NCBI GenBank assembly: GCA_023512835.1
Contig: CM042090.1
Coordinates: 9,221,343-9,285,342 of the forward strand
Length of the DNA stretch: 64,000 bases
DNA from: Taxillus chinensis
Lineage: Eukaryota > Streptophyta > Magnoliopsida > Santalales > Loranthaceae
Reading direction: 5' to 3'
The position numbers were made by a program, and so were the translations under genes. The notes below the pieces were generated by a model, which had not been told where the DNA came from, ran no database searches, and saw only the letters and a program-made list of their open reading frames with translations. This document shows, in pieces, positions 48,680 through 61,019 of the stretch. Positions within the stretch are counted from its first letter, which is position 1; each line of letters begins with the position of its first letter.

Positions 48680-49091
48680 TGTCAGCAAAGGCAGCTACGG
48701 CTTCTTCACGTGGGCAGCTGGCATTTTTTTCTTTTGTCATATAAATACAACTGGCTCGTGGTTTTGTCAAACGTGGCATGCTAGAACAAGCCTATAAAAG
48801 AGCACCTCATGGACAGATCATTTCATCCCATCCCAAGCCTCAAGTGTGAGAGATTAAGAGAGAGGCAAGAAAGAGTCCCAATACGGGAGAGAGAAAAATA
48901 AAGAGGGAAAAATTATCAATTTGATAATTTTTCGGGTGTATTTGGGTATTGGGATCGAGTGTTTGTAAACACAGTATATTGTTATCTCCATAGTGAAAAT
49001 ACCGAGTGGGCCTAGGGGGGGGAATTTCCGAACCACGTAAAATTCTCGGTGTGCCATTTTTATTTCCTTCATTTCCGGTTTCCTCCCAACA
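48680..49091 (+). repeat. Copia 5' LTR
   Basis: 412 bases, TGTCAGCAAAGG to CCTCCCAACA. A TATAAAAG box lies near 48793, followed by the presumed R/U5. The 5' boundary is set by comparison with the 3' copy. Confidence 0.9.
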
Positions 49092-49274
49092 ACCGGTATC
49101 GAGCTCCGGGTCCGAATTCTCTTGACAAATTCGAGTATGCTCGTGATTGCAATTGTGTCCGATTTGTCACATCGGAAAAATTTGTTCTAGTATTTCGGTG
49201 TTGTGTATACGTCCCACTACGGATATCGTGTTCACGCATACGGTGAAACGATAAGTTCGAGTTTGAGAAGGTGA

Positions 49275-50079
49275 CATGGCGTCCAGAAGGATTCATACAA
49301 GATTGAGAAATTCGACGGACGAATTTCGGCTTCAAGGAATGCAGATGGAGGACTATCCGTACCAAAAAGACTTGTACCGCCGATGGGAGAAAAGCCGGCG
49401 GAAATAAAAGACGACGATTGGAAGGTGCTAGATCGCAAAGCCTTGGGGGCGGTCCATCTAAGCCTGACGAGATCCGTGGCCTTCAACGTCAAAGACCAGG
49501 ATACAACCGCAGGATGATAAAAGCTCTCTCGAATATGTACGAGCGGCCCTCGCAGCTCACAAGGTATTTTTAATTAAGAAGTTTGTTTAATTTAAAAATG
49601 CCGGAAAATGGGAATTTTAGAGAGCATCTAAATTCTTTCAATGAGGCCAAAGACCAATTAAAATCGGTAGAAATTACTTTCACCGAAGAAGTGAATGTCG
49701 GTGCCTTGCTTAGTACTATGCCAGAAGGTTGGCGATCAACGGTACAATCTATTTCGCTTCTTTTGGGAAAAATAAAATGGTATTCTCGAAGTAGTAGATA
49801 TGATCATGACGGAGGAGATCGGAAGGAAGGAAGAAGGCCCTCCCACATCGGCATCGGCATTAAATGCGAGAGCAGAGGTAGAGGCGAAACGAGAGGCACT
49901 CGGCGGTGGAGATCTACATTGAAAATGTTAGATCCAAATCCGAGAGGTTGCCAATTCCAAACCAACAAAGGTAAAAATAAAATTGAATGTTGGAATTGTG
50001 GAAAATTAGGACATTTTAAGTCCGAGTGCGGGGTCCGAAAAAGGAAGACGACGTGCATGGAAGTGCAAATGTCGAGATG
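49275..50079 (+). pseudogene. Copia gag remnant
   Basis: Pieces MQMEDYPYQKDLY, AALAAHKVFLIKK, LKMPENGNFREHLNSF and LSTMPEGWRSTVQSI follow the order of copia gag, but adjacent pieces lie in different frames. A zinc knuckle CWNCGKLGHFKSEC (49988-50029) closes the region. It packages element RNA in intact relatives and is non-functional here. Confidence 0.85.
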
Positions 50080-50096
50080 ATGCTCTCATATGCTCT

Positions 50097-51340
50097 ATGG
50101 AGAGCAAGACGGAATCTTGGGTACTAGATTCAGGAGCTTCATTCCACGTACCTCAAATAAAAGAAGTGTTCGAGGATTATGTTGCGGGCAATCGAGAAAA
50201 GATGTATCTCGGTAATGATCGGGCGTGCGACGTCGTTGGTCAAGGAACAGTCAGATTAAGCTCAATGGATCTTGGAGGTTGAAAGATGTGAGACATGTAC
50301 CTAGTCTCGAAAAGAATTTAATTTCCATCGGATAATTGGCAAAAGATGGCTACGTGTCCCTTTTGTGGGAGACACCTGGAAGATTTCAAAAGGAGCTATG
50401 ACTATTGCAGGGGGTAAGTAAGCATGGAACTCTTTATACAACTATGAATGGAAATTGTTTCATTCGGTTGCAGAGTGTAAAAGATGACCCAAATCTGTGG
50501 CACCAAAGATTTGGCCACATGAGTGCAAAGGGAATAAGTCATGCATTCAAAAGGGAAGGCGCAGGAGTAAAATCAATAGATATTGATTTGTGTGAAAGCT
50601 GTATTTTTGGAAAGCGAAACGGGTCGGCTCAAAAGGAAAAGGCAGAACCCCAAAGGAATCAAAGCTCGAATTGATTCACACGGATGTTTGGGGACCGGCT
50701 CCGGTTTCATCGGTTGGAGGTAAATATTATTTTGTTACCTTTATTGATGATAATTCCAGGAAAGTATGGGTATACTTCATCGGGTGAAGTCGAAGTATTT
50801 GAAACATTCAAAAAGTTGGAAAGCGATGGTCGAGAATGAAACTGGTTTGAAGGTCAAAAGGTCGTTCGAGATAATGGTGGAGAATATAAAGACACCAGAT
50901 TTAAACGGTTCACATTGAGAGCGGGATCAAGCTCGAAGAACTGTGCCGGGGACACCACAACAGAATGACATAGCGAACGGATTAATAGAACATTGATTGA
51001 AAGAGCGTGCGCGTACATGCGAGGGTTGCCCACGTTTTGGGCAAAGGCGGTCAACACAAGACTTACCTCATCAACCGTGGACCATCAACACCTCTAGAGT
51101 TCAAAATACCGGAAGAAGTTTGGACGGGAAAAGAGGTTAGACTTTCACATTTGAAAGTATTTGGTTGTGTCTCTTATGTGCATATTAGTGATAATGCTAG
51201 AAGCAAACTTGATGCTAAATCACTTAAATGCACATTTGTTGGTTATGGTGGTGATGAATTTGGTTATAGATGTTGGGATAACCAAAATAAGAAAACCATT
51301 AGAGTAGAGATGTTGTATTTAATGAAAAAGTCCGTATAAA
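50097..51340 (+). pseudogene. Copia protease and integrase remnant
   Basis: The protease active site is WVLDSGASFHV (50118-50150). A gag-pre-integrase stretch follows ([22 protein letters not shown]), then the integrase start HTDVWGPAP (about 50672), [16 protein letters not shown], and its end VFGCVSYVHI with CTFVGYGGDEFGYR (51150-51270). Single-base gaps break the frame at least four times. Confidence 0.85.
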
Positions 51341-51619
51341 GATAGAGACACAACCGAATCCACTAGTCAAGTGGATCCCGAACCTCTTTACTTTGAGCCC
51401 GATGATGTCCCGGATAGCGAAGCTATCAAAACAGTCGAAAACCTCGGGTGGAGGAAGTTACGGGACAAGCCAGGGAAGAGCCACATGATTAAGTTCCTAC
51501 ATTAAGGAGATCCACACATATACCCAACAGGAAGTATTTAAATTATTTGTCCGACGGATGGAGGAGAGCCCGAATGCTATCATGAAGCATGTCGGGTAGA
51601 TGATGCGAGCAAGTGGGAG

Positions 51620-52350
51620 CTTGCAATGGAAGATGAAATGAAGTCTCTTATATCCAACTAACTTAGGAGTTAAGCAAAAAGCTACCAAGACTTTGCAAAA
51701 CAAATGGGTGTCCGAGTCAAGGAGGAGCATGATGGCTCCAAGCGATATAAAAGCAAGACTGGTGGTTAAAGGCTTCCAACGAAGGAAGGTATTGACTACA
51801 CTGAAATATTCTCTCCAGGTGTTAAATTAACTACCATTCGATCGGTTTGAGCATTGTATCAGAAGAAGAATGATTTATATCTAAGCATAGATATAAAAGA
51901 CCGCTTTTCTCCATGGAGATTTGGAGGAAGAGATATACATGCAAGAACCGAAGGATTCACAAATGAGGGCAATGAAGATCTGGTATGCGGCGGGTTACCA
52001 AAAACTTGTAGATGGTTTAAAACAAGCACCCCGACGATGGTACAAGAAATTTGATGGTTTCATGCAAGATAATGGCTATCCGAATGCAATGCGACCACTC
52101 TTTACTTCAAGAAGGTTGATTCCAGTTTATTATCTTGCTACTTTATGTTGATGACATGTTAATAGCAGGAGCAAATCTAGATGAGATCAACAGGTTGAAG
52201 AGACGGGTGTCCAATGAATTTGAGATGAAGGACTTGGGTGCGACAAAGCAAATACTTGGAATGAGGATTAGCAAGACAGACAGAAAGGTACCTTACAATT
52301 ATCTCAAGCGGAATATATTTGTAAGATATTATAAAGGTTTAGCATGAGTG
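51620..52350 (+). pseudogene. Copia reverse transcriptase remnant
   Basis: Recognisable pieces are the KARLVVKGF-like block near 51755, SPGVKLTTIRS, KQAPRRWYKKFDGFM (52017) and the catalytic LLYVDDMLIAG (52135-52167), followed by FEMKDLGATKQILGM. The catalytic YVDD is intact, but frameshifts and a missing QMDVKTAFLHG block in frame make it inactive. Confidence 0.85.
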
Positions 52351-52639
52351 ATGTCAAACCAGGGAGAACACCTCTTGCTAATCATTTCAAGTTGTCAAAG
52401 GAGCAATGTCCAAAGACGGGGGAAGGGAGAAGGACTACATGGCTAAGGTTCCATATGCCTTAGCCATTGGAAGCTTGATGTATGCCATGGTGTGCACGAG
52501 ACCGAGATATTGCTCATGCGAAGTGGGAGCGGATGGGATTTATGTCTAATCCAGGGAACCGACATTGGGAAGCGAAGAAATGGATACTTAGATACCCGAT
52601 GTCTACTAACAAATGTCCATGTTTCAAAAAGGTGATCTA

Positions 52640-53095
52640 AAGTTGCAAGGCTATGTTGATCGATTTCGCTGGAGAAATAGACCACGAGGAGGAGCACTAC
52701 GGGATATGTGTTCACGTTGGGAACTACGAGGTGGAGGGAATTCTCGGTTGAAGATTGTGGCTCTATCTACAACTGGAGGGGAGTATGTTGCGGTGACGAA
52801 GCCAAAGAGTTTATTTGGTTACAAGGATTATTAGCATAAATGGGTTTCAAGCAAGAGATTGATGTATTGTATAGTGATAGTCAGAATGCAATACACTTGG
52901 CCAAGAATTCAGCATTTCATTCAAGGACCAAGCATATTGGACTTCGTTATTATTTCATTCGATCACTGCTGGAGGATGAAGTGTTGACACTTGTGAAGAT
53001 GCAAGGGAGCAAGAACCCAGCTGATATGTTAACCAAAGCAGTCACTATTGATAAATTAGAGTTGTGCGCAACTCTAATTGGTCTTCAAGAATAAT
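52640..53095 (+). pseudogene. Copia RNase H remnant
   Basis: Pieces LKIVALSTTGGEYVAVT, VLYSDSQNAIHLAKNSAFHS, RTKHIGLRYYFIRSLLED and KNPADMLTKAV match the C-terminal RNase H region; the last 84 codons (52840-53094) are open and end in a stop just before the polypurine tract. Confidence 0.85.
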
Positions 53096-53150
53096 CAAGT
53101 TGGAAAGAGCTAGGGGGGGGACAGATTGAAATCGGTCTTAAGTGGGAGAT

Positions 53151-53571
53151 TGTCGGAAAGGCGGCTACGGCTTCTTCACGTGGGCAGGTGGCATTTTTTT
53201 CTTTGTCATATAAATACAGCGTGGTTTTGTCGGGTTTTGTAAACGTGGCATGCTAGAACAAGCCTATAAAAGAGCACCTCATGGACAGATCATTTCATCC
53301 CATCCCAAGCCTCAAGTGTGAGAGATTAAGAGAGAGGCAAGAAAGAGTCCCAATACGGGAGAGAGAAAAATAGAGAGGGAAAAAATTATCAATTTGATAA
53401 TTTCTCGGGTGTATTTGGGTATTGGGATCGAGTGTTTATAAACACAGTATATTGTTATCTCCATAGTGAAAATACTGCAGTAGCTCCGTGGACGTAGGGA
53501 ATTTCCCGAACCACGTAAAATTCTCGGTGTGCCATTTTTATTTCCTTCGATTTCCGGATTTCCTCCCAACA
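53151..53571 (+). repeat. Copia 3' LTR
   Basis: 421 bases, TGTCGGAAAGG to CCTCCCAACA, directly after the purine tract AGTGGGAGAT. It is longer than the 5' copy because of small indels. Confidence 0.9.
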
Positions 53572-55178
53572 ACCATATACTCATAGCTTTAGTGGAGAAT
53601 CTAAAATGAAAGTAAAAAGGCCCAATACTGTGGGAAAAGAAAAGAATGGAGGAGAAGAAGTAAATTAGATGAAGGTTAAGAGGAGAATGTCCGTCTGTGG
53701 AGAAGAATCAAATGTTAGCAATGTGGCCCCTAAATTTTTGCCTAAAATATAACTCTCATCTACTCAATAGCTTAGACATAAAATACACATCCACTCTCAA
53801 TCGTACAGAAGCAGAGAATCAAAATTGCAAATCCTAAACATACTAACCTCCACGACTCGCCTCCACCTTGCCAGTGTCACCTTCCCCTTGGCCGGCAAAC
53901 TGAAATTGGTAGATTGTACCATTTCCATAGTCTCATCTCAGAGACGATAGTTCAATTGCACAGATATATGATTTTATTTTACTTACTGATGAAGTCAATA
54001 ATTTATATTGAGTATACCTATGTTATGTAGTCTTTTTTTATTATAGTATTTACTTTTAATTTATAATTTTGATAATAAAATATATTTTAAAAACACACAC
54101 TATTTGACAAGCTGTGAATAATTTATTAGGTTACCTCTCTTAAATGAGCAATTTAAAATATAAAATATTTGTTCTCTAATGTTTCTTTGTTATAGCATTT
54201 AATTGAAGAGATAATGAAATTATGATGGCCCTATTGGACATATTTGTACTTACATGGAGGAATAGTTAAAATTTTAATTGCCAAAGATTGACTAAATAAA
54301 TGGCCCAACCCTTTTAAGGGCAAGATTCAAACTAGGGTTGGAAAAAGGGCTGTTAAAACATCTATTATTTTTTTTTAAAATCCAAACTATTTTTTAAAAA
54401 AACTAATTTATTTATTTAATTTTCTACTTTATTACTTGAATTAGTACATTCTCTCTTTAACCCAATTTTTTTAAATTTTTTTCAAATATATTTTCTTTTT
54501 TATGAAACATATATATTTTTTAATAATTCAAATTTTAAAATATACAATAAAAAGTCATGAATTAGGGGTAAAAACCAGCTAAAAGGAATGAATTTAGTTC
54601 TCTAGTTTGTGCTTTAATTATTTTAGGAATGACAAATAAATCTGACCTGTAAAACTATCCCGATTCGATTTGACTTGTCCTAACAAGACAACCCGAATCT
54701 TGTTTGATACATTCTAACTCAATATTTTTATAGAAATAGAGTAAAAACTACCATTTCGATCCCCAAATTGCTCAAATCCCGAGTTAAGTCAGGTTTGAAT
54801 CAAATTATATATTTTCGAATCAAATTCAATTGAATCAAATTAACTGATTCGACATTATCCTTAAGTTTTCATGGCCTCCTTGCAAGAATTCAACCCTAGA
54901 TATAATTTTCTCCACCATAAGTTCATGTCCACGCTAGGAGCCAGGAGGTGGTATTCCAAGTTGAGCATCAAATTCCCCAATGTGGAAACGATTCCTGACT
55001 TTCAATCGCTCATTCCCACAATCTCTGCTTAGTCAAGATTCGCGCTCACAATCGCATGCCAAATGGGCCCACGAAACCGACCCTATCTCAGGCCTACTTT
55101 CCTTTTTCTTCTCCCTCTCTATTTGTCTTTTTTTTCCCTCTGCAAAATTTTTTAATACCAATTTTTTTTCTCCATTCA
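53572..55178. other. AT-rich intergenic region downstream of the pectate lyase
   Basis: No gene is visible. The part nearest 55178 should hold the 3' UTR of the minus-strand pectate lyase gene. A stretch at about 54620-54860 has repeated GATTCGA/GAATCAAATT words and may be a degenerate MITE, but I could not find its ends. Confidence 0.5.
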
Positions 55179-58100
55179 CTATAAATAATGTGATAATAAT
55201 TGTTGAAAACCGCGGTTGGGGGCGCCACACAAAAGCAACACCGAAACAATCAATAGAGTCAAAAGAGCGGTTGGCGGCGCCGAAGAGGTTGGTGGTGGTG
55301 GTGCGTCCCCCCGGAACATCATTCCGAAAAAGTCTCCGTCGTCACCACCGCCGGCGCCGGACCCCCCGCCGCCACTGGTCCCCGCCGCGGTCACGCCTCC
55401 GTTGTCCCTGCAAATGTCAACAACAGCGCACATAAATGTCACGATCCGATGGATGTCCCTAAAATTTACATATTTTAATATCTCTTAAAGCGACAAATAA
55501 AACTCCAAAAATGCACTATCAAAGCACCTGTTACCGTTGATTTATTTAACAATACCAGTGCTTGATTGATATACGATAGTGCATATATATATATATATAT
55601 GCATAGCAGTCCTCGATCGATGGATGGCAAATGCTCACATGCATTGCATGATATATACTGTAATTAAAGCCCCAACAACAAAGTAAAATATATAATAACC
55701 TTTAAATAATGGAAGAAAATATAAAACAGTTGGTGGGAAACGGGAAACATGTGGGGGGGAGCTCAACATAGTAACTCCATACTACTAAACAGCAGGAGCA
55801 AGTGGGCAAATGGGTATGCTAGACCTTCAGCCAGCCTTTCGGCTCAGCGGTCTACGTCAGGCCCAGTCAAGTCCAAACCAGACGTGGGCGGTGGAGCCCC
55901 CATGCACATTCACAAAACAGTAAAGTGGTGGCGTCCCATGCAAAAACACGCACACCTAACGTGGTCCACACCCTGCAGCTCACACTGCCTGGCTGCAGAA
56001 ACTGTAGCCAGCTAGCTTCTCCGCACTTTTAATCCTACTTGTTAGACTTGTTTATATTTCCCATGTGACCCACTTGCACTGACAATTCGGAAACACGTCT
56101 TTATATGATCATATCCTCATAATTATCATTCTCGAATTCAAGAATAATTATTGTAATGCAACTCGTGTTTTCATTATTATTACTTATACCAAACCGCATT
56201 AATTACTCATTGACACTTATTAACAAAATAAATATTATAATTATTTTTAAAAATATTCGTTTCTTCTTACTTTTAGTTGGTAAAAGTTAAAAAGGAAGAA
56301 AAGAATTTAAGGTGAAAAAAGATTTTAAAAAATAGGTAAAAAAAGATTAATAATAATAATTATTATTTGGTTGTAATAAGAAAAATGTGAAAATAGTAGA
56401 AAAAAATATTCATTTTATCCTTTTCATATTATTAGTAAAGGTAATTTCAAAAATTCATATTACTGTTTATTTTCATGCGAATTCACGTGCAATTTCCACC
56501 TCAAACCAAACAAGAGAAAAGAAATATCTGATATACTTTTCATAGAAAGTTCATTTTTTTATAGCAATCAAGCATGGGCTTAGTTTAATTTGAACTATAA
56601 TTAAAATTATTACATATATGCACTTGCTAATAATTTGTTTTAAAATAAAATAAAACAAAACATTATAATAAATAATTGGATCAGCGAATAAATATCTTAT
56701 ACTATACAATTAATATATATATATATATATATATATATCAAGAAAGATAAATAAAACATTTAACAATAATTTCATTTCAAAAATTTTTTACTCTAAAAAA
56801 ATAATAAATAAACAAATAGCGCGTTGTAAAAATTCAAAAGTAATAAATTTTTTGTCATCGAAAAAGAAGAAGAAAACTAATTATAATAAAACTAATTTAA
56901 CAAGTTATTTATGGTGGAAAGTAATTCAAAAATTAATAAAATAAAGAATATTGCTAATTATATTTTTTTAAAATTATATTCAAAATAAAAAATAAAAAAA
57001 TTTAGATTACAATTAAAGAATAATAATGATAATAAGATAATTACAAAAACGAAAAAGGGAGTGGGCGTGAAGCCATCCGGCTCCACGGGCGGGTAAACAA
57101 AACGGGGTGCTACGCGGCGAGAGAAGGGAAGGGTAGGTACGTAAAAGTACCTTGGGCTCCCAAAGACGCCAGCGTTGAGTGTGAGTTGGTCGATGTACAA
57201 TGCCGACTTGGGTTCGAGGCTCTCGGCCTTGGCGTACTGCGTGCTCAGGCCAAGCCCAGAAGGCACGAAGAAGGCCCCGTTAACCAGCTTGTCCCCGTCG
57301 CTCCTCCAGTTCCACCCGGCCCAATCCTTCTCGTCTGTGTCCACGCGCTTCGTCACCTGCACAGCCCGCGCGTAAGCGCGTAAACGAAAAAGCGCCAACA
57401 TCAATACAGCTAACAGCCATAAATAATCAGCCACTCGCGTAATGCGCGTGCCATACCTACATACATATATATATATATATAAATATGCCCGAATCCGGTT
57501 AACTATTATCTAACTTTCAAAACCCCAAATCGCAGTCTCATATTTTATATATTCTTTCGCTACCACCGAGCACGCGTGAGTACACGCTACGCGCCGTTCA
57601 AGCGTGTGATCGAATATAACTGAAATTAAATATTTTTTAAAATTATATCTATATATATATATATATTGGAATAGACATAATTTAGTAATTTATAGTTATA
57701 TTTGATTAATATTTAAGCATTTCGTTATATTTGATTAATATTTAAGCATTTCGTACATATTATTTTAAAAAAATGATGATGAGGATATGATTTTTTTTTT
57801 TAACTTATTTAACAAAAATGTAAGTGCCTCCTTGTCCTTGGCGGGAGTAAAATCGGTCCGACTATGAAACAACATTATTAGATTTAGGCGAAAGTTTTGA
57901 ATGAAGACAAGCAAGAATCAAATTATTAGATATATCCGAGTAGTAACAACCAAATCTTAGCTTAGCTGATGAAAGCATGGTCACACACATGATAACAAAA
58001 AAAAAAAAAAAAGAGGAAGTAATAAATAAAAAAATAAATAATATTTATAAAATAAAAAAAATAATTTAAAAAAGTAAAGTTACCTCCTTGGCGTCGGCGT

Positions 58101-59859
58101 CGGCCGGAGCGGTGTAGCGATTACCCTGGCTGTTGATGGTAGGGTTGGCACTACCGCCGATGGCATACATCTGCCAGTGGGTGAAATCGTTGTTGACGAC
58201 GTGGATGTAGCCGCGCCGACAGCGGGGCATACGCTGCACCAGGGCCTCGCCGAAGTGGTTAAACGCGATGGTGACCTGCATCCCCGAGTCCGGGGCGTAG
58301 CGGTCGTCGTGGCCCAACAGCATCACCTCGTCGTGGTGGGAGAAGTAGTTGTTGGAAATGGTGATGCCGGTGGAGCCCATGACGGCGTCGATGAGGCCGT
58401 CGGTGCAGTGGGACAAGGAGCAGTGGTCGATCCATATGTTCCGGGAGCCGAAGATGGAGATCCCATCGCCGTCCGACAGCCCCCGGTGGCCGTAGTGCGA
58501 CGGGGTGGAGCGCACGTCCGCGTTCCCCGTGGGGACGCAGTCGTGGACGTGGATGTTGTGGATGATGATGTTGGTGACCGCCTGGACGGTGATGCACCCG
58601 CCGCCCACGACGTGGACGCTCGCCCCCCGCCCGTCGATGGTCTTGAAGCTGTTCATGATCAGCTCGTACTCCAGCTTGATCACCATGTCCGCCGCGAACA
58701 CGATCCACACCGGCTCCGTCTGAATCACCGCGTACCGGAGGGTGCCCGGCTTGGGGTTCACCGGGTCCGGGTCCGATGAGTCCGTCACCGTGTAGATCTG
58801 CCCCCCTTTCCCCCCCAGGGCCCCGCTCCCGAACCCGATGCCGCAGTCCGCCAGCCGCTGCCGGTCCGACATCCAGTTGGAGCCGCCGCACCGCCAGCAG
58901 TCGTCGATTGGGTTGCCGGTCAGGCAACCCGAAGTGGCGTCCTTTTTGTGGACCCCCGACTCCAGCATCTGCCGACGACTTATGGACACGTTCAAACGCC
59001 TGTTCCATCCCATCCACACAACATTAGCTCATTCGTAGTCACATAGTATAGTATATACGACCAACCCATCAATTTTACCATTTGTTAACCCCTGATTACA
59101 TACCCGAAACACAAAATCAATCAAAAAGGTGCAGGATGTAATAAACAGGCGCAGATTCACTGTATAAAAGAGTAACTGGTATTGCCTGCTTGCTTATAGA
59201 TAAATTGTTTTATATATATATATATATACAATTGACAAAGTTTGGAGGGCGGCCAAAATGCAGCACACTCGGATTCCCAAATTTGCATATCCTAACTGGG
59301 GATTGCTTGGTTTTTTCCGCAGATATTTTGAACAACTCAGGTTCACTTATTACAACGACCCATTATAAAAGGTGCCACTATGATTATTTTTATTTAAATA
59401 AAAACAAAAACACGCGTATTGGGTGGGTGGAGTTATCTCCTGCTGGTTCATAGCAATCATGAAATTTTAATGAACTCAACACAAAAAGACGAATTTGCAA
59501 AATCTCGAGTGATTTTACTTGCTTGTTCCCAGAAACAATAATCGACTACTTTTGAAGACCCAGAACTGATTGGACATAGAAGTACCCAAAAAAAAATGGA
59601 GCACACCCAGATCGAGATTTGCATTCTGATATGATGATTGGGGCAAATTTTAGAGAAAAGACGGAAAAAGCGATAATGCAGAACCCTTAAATGAGCAAAA
59701 GCAAGATGGGGATTTGGAGACTCACCTCTGAACTTCTTGAACTACTGCTTCAGGGTGTAGGTGCTGGTTGGGGACGGTGAGATTGAGAGATGCTCTGGTG
59801 AGGAGGGAGAAGGAGGAGATCAGAAGGCAGAGAAGGAGAATGCAGGCGGTTGGAGGCAT
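55179..59859 (-). CDS. Pectate lyase (PL1 family), 4 exons, 494 residues, with a hydrophobic C-terminal tail
   Basis: The enzyme cleaves de-esterified pectin in the cell wall by calcium-dependent beta-elimination. Exons on the minus strand: 59859-59726, 58999-58084, 57356-57151, 55407-55179; all GT-AG, phases fit, 1485 bases. The signal peptide is [19 protein letters not shown] and following; then [14 protein letters not shown] and RRQMLESG as in plant family members. The catalytic fold shows [45 protein letters not shown] (calcium-binding Asp about 236 and 249) and RMPRCRRG (catalytic Arg about 301-304). Exon 3 has [19 protein letters not shown] and ends GVFGSPR. Exon 4 adds a Gly/Pro-rich stretch and the hydrophobic [16 protein letters not shown], then 13 residues. 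Such a tail suggests a GPI-anchor signal, as reported for the pectate-lyase-like PMR6, but the polar end is atypical. Intron 3 is 1.7 kb. Confidence 0.93.
55408..57150. other. Pectate lyase intron 3, 1.7 kb, AT-rich
   Basis: Donor CCAAG|GTACTT and acceptor TTTGCAG|G (minus strand). It contains TA microsatellites (55588-55601 and 56712-56738) and no recognised element. The open frame at 55749-56015 (+) has no family match. Confidence 0.7.
56712..56738. repeat. TA microsatellite
   Basis: About 13 TA units in pectate lyase intron 3. Confidence 0.9.
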
Positions 59860-60114
59860 TCTTTCCGTGAGCAGAGAGAGAGAGAGAGTTAATTTGGGGG
59901 TTTTTTTCTCTGCTGGGAACCGACAAAAGCCTGTGAAAGCGCAAAAATTGGGGAAAACAGGGTTGTGCTAGATAATTAATAAAGGTTTCATACTGATAGA
60001 AGATTATAGGGTTTTGGGTTTATTTGGCTACGAAGGAAAGGACGGAGCGGTGGCCGGGAAACCAAGGAAGAGAGATGCTCTCTCCCGGTTCAGAGCACTC
60101 TCCTTGTTGCTTAA

Positions 60115-60125
60115 TGTATATATAC
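60115..60125 (-). promoter_or_regulatory. Probable TATA box of the pectate lyase gene
   Basis: GTATATATAC lies 257 bases before the start codon on the minus strand, followed downstream by a CT/GA-rich stretch (59874-59888) near the start codon. It is the best TATA-like site upstream of this gene; the element is palindromic and the start of transcription is inferred to lie near 60090. Confidence 0.5.
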
Positions 60126-60130
60126 ATTAA

Positions 60131-61019
60131 TTCTTGATCCAGCTTTTCTCGTTAATGTAAACAGTAAATGTTGAGGTGACGAAAGTCAACAAAAACTTAA
60201 CCAAAAAAAAAAAACGAGACAATTTCTTATCTAGGAACCTACAAAAAGCTAAAGCAACCTTTTCCTCTGTTTATATATTAAATTGAGTGGGGAGTTGTGA
60301 AATAATATCAGGCTAATCTTTCTTCTTCCAACCATGATTTGAAGTATATGAATGAGCTCAACGAGCTTAATTGAGATTGGTGTAAACTTATATAGTCATC
60401 TTAAGTTAAAATTTAAAATAAAATGAGTATATCATTTAAAGGTATATATTGAATAAATTTATAAGCGATTCGAATTAAACTTGTATAGTAATTAAATAAA
60501 ACTTTAACAGTAACAAGTTAGAATTTTATGTGTCAAATTTAAATTTAAATTTAGAACTTGTATAATGTCAAATTTAAATTCAAGTTGAATTTAATAGAAA
60601 GAAGTTGTGAAGTATGTTAGCTCATTTATTAATATATAATTTAACTAAACAAAATTTAGTTTTGGTCAAAATCATATAATTTTATGTGTTCGAATTACAT
60701 TTTTATTTTTTCAAAATCATGTTTCAAGTTGTAAAATTTAAAATCTTGTGTGTTTGATTTTTTTTTAAATTAATTTTAAACTCGTACTACAGTTTGTTAA
60801 ATCATAGTTTTCAAGCAAATTATGATTTTTGACCATGCAAACTAAACACGCACTTAAATTATAACTTAAATTTATAAATCTTCGTTTCAGGACTAAGATA
60901 TGATTTTATAAAACTTAAGTCGTAATTGTTTTTGTTTCCCAGTAAATAATTTTAATATTTTTATTTTTATTTTTTATAAAACTAGTTTTGATGACGTTAG
61001 GAAACTTTTGGGTTGATAA
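60131..61019. other. AT-rich intergenic region
   Basis: This lies between the pectate lyase promoter and the left end of the Harbinger element. It is AT-rich, with no recognised gene or element. Confidence 0.6.

Larger units (their letters stand above)
48680..53571 (+). mobile_element. Decayed Ty1/copia LTR retrotransposon, 4.9 kb
   Basis: LTRs at 48680-49091 and 53151-53571 start TGTC and end CCCAACA. A primer-binding-like sequence (CGGTATCGAGCTC) follows the left LTR and the purine tract AGTGGGAGAT precedes the right one. Flanks ATCAT and ACCAT are a one-mismatch target duplication. Inside, in copia order: gag with a CCHC knuckle, protease DSGAS, integrase, RT and RNase H, each in short frames broken by many one- or two-base indels. 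It cannot make a polyprotein. The LTRs differ by substitutions and several small indels, so it is either old or assembled from poor reads. Confidence 0.95.

Noticed and set aside
55550..55640. Possible microRNA hairpin around a TA repeat
   Set aside because: The pairing comes from the self-complementary TA run; the flanks do not form a long enough stem.
58177..58779. 200-codon open frame antisense to the pectate lyase
   Set aside because: It is a shadow of the GC-rich pectate lyase exon on the other strand; its Val/Asp/Gly/Ala bias reflects the codons of the real gene.
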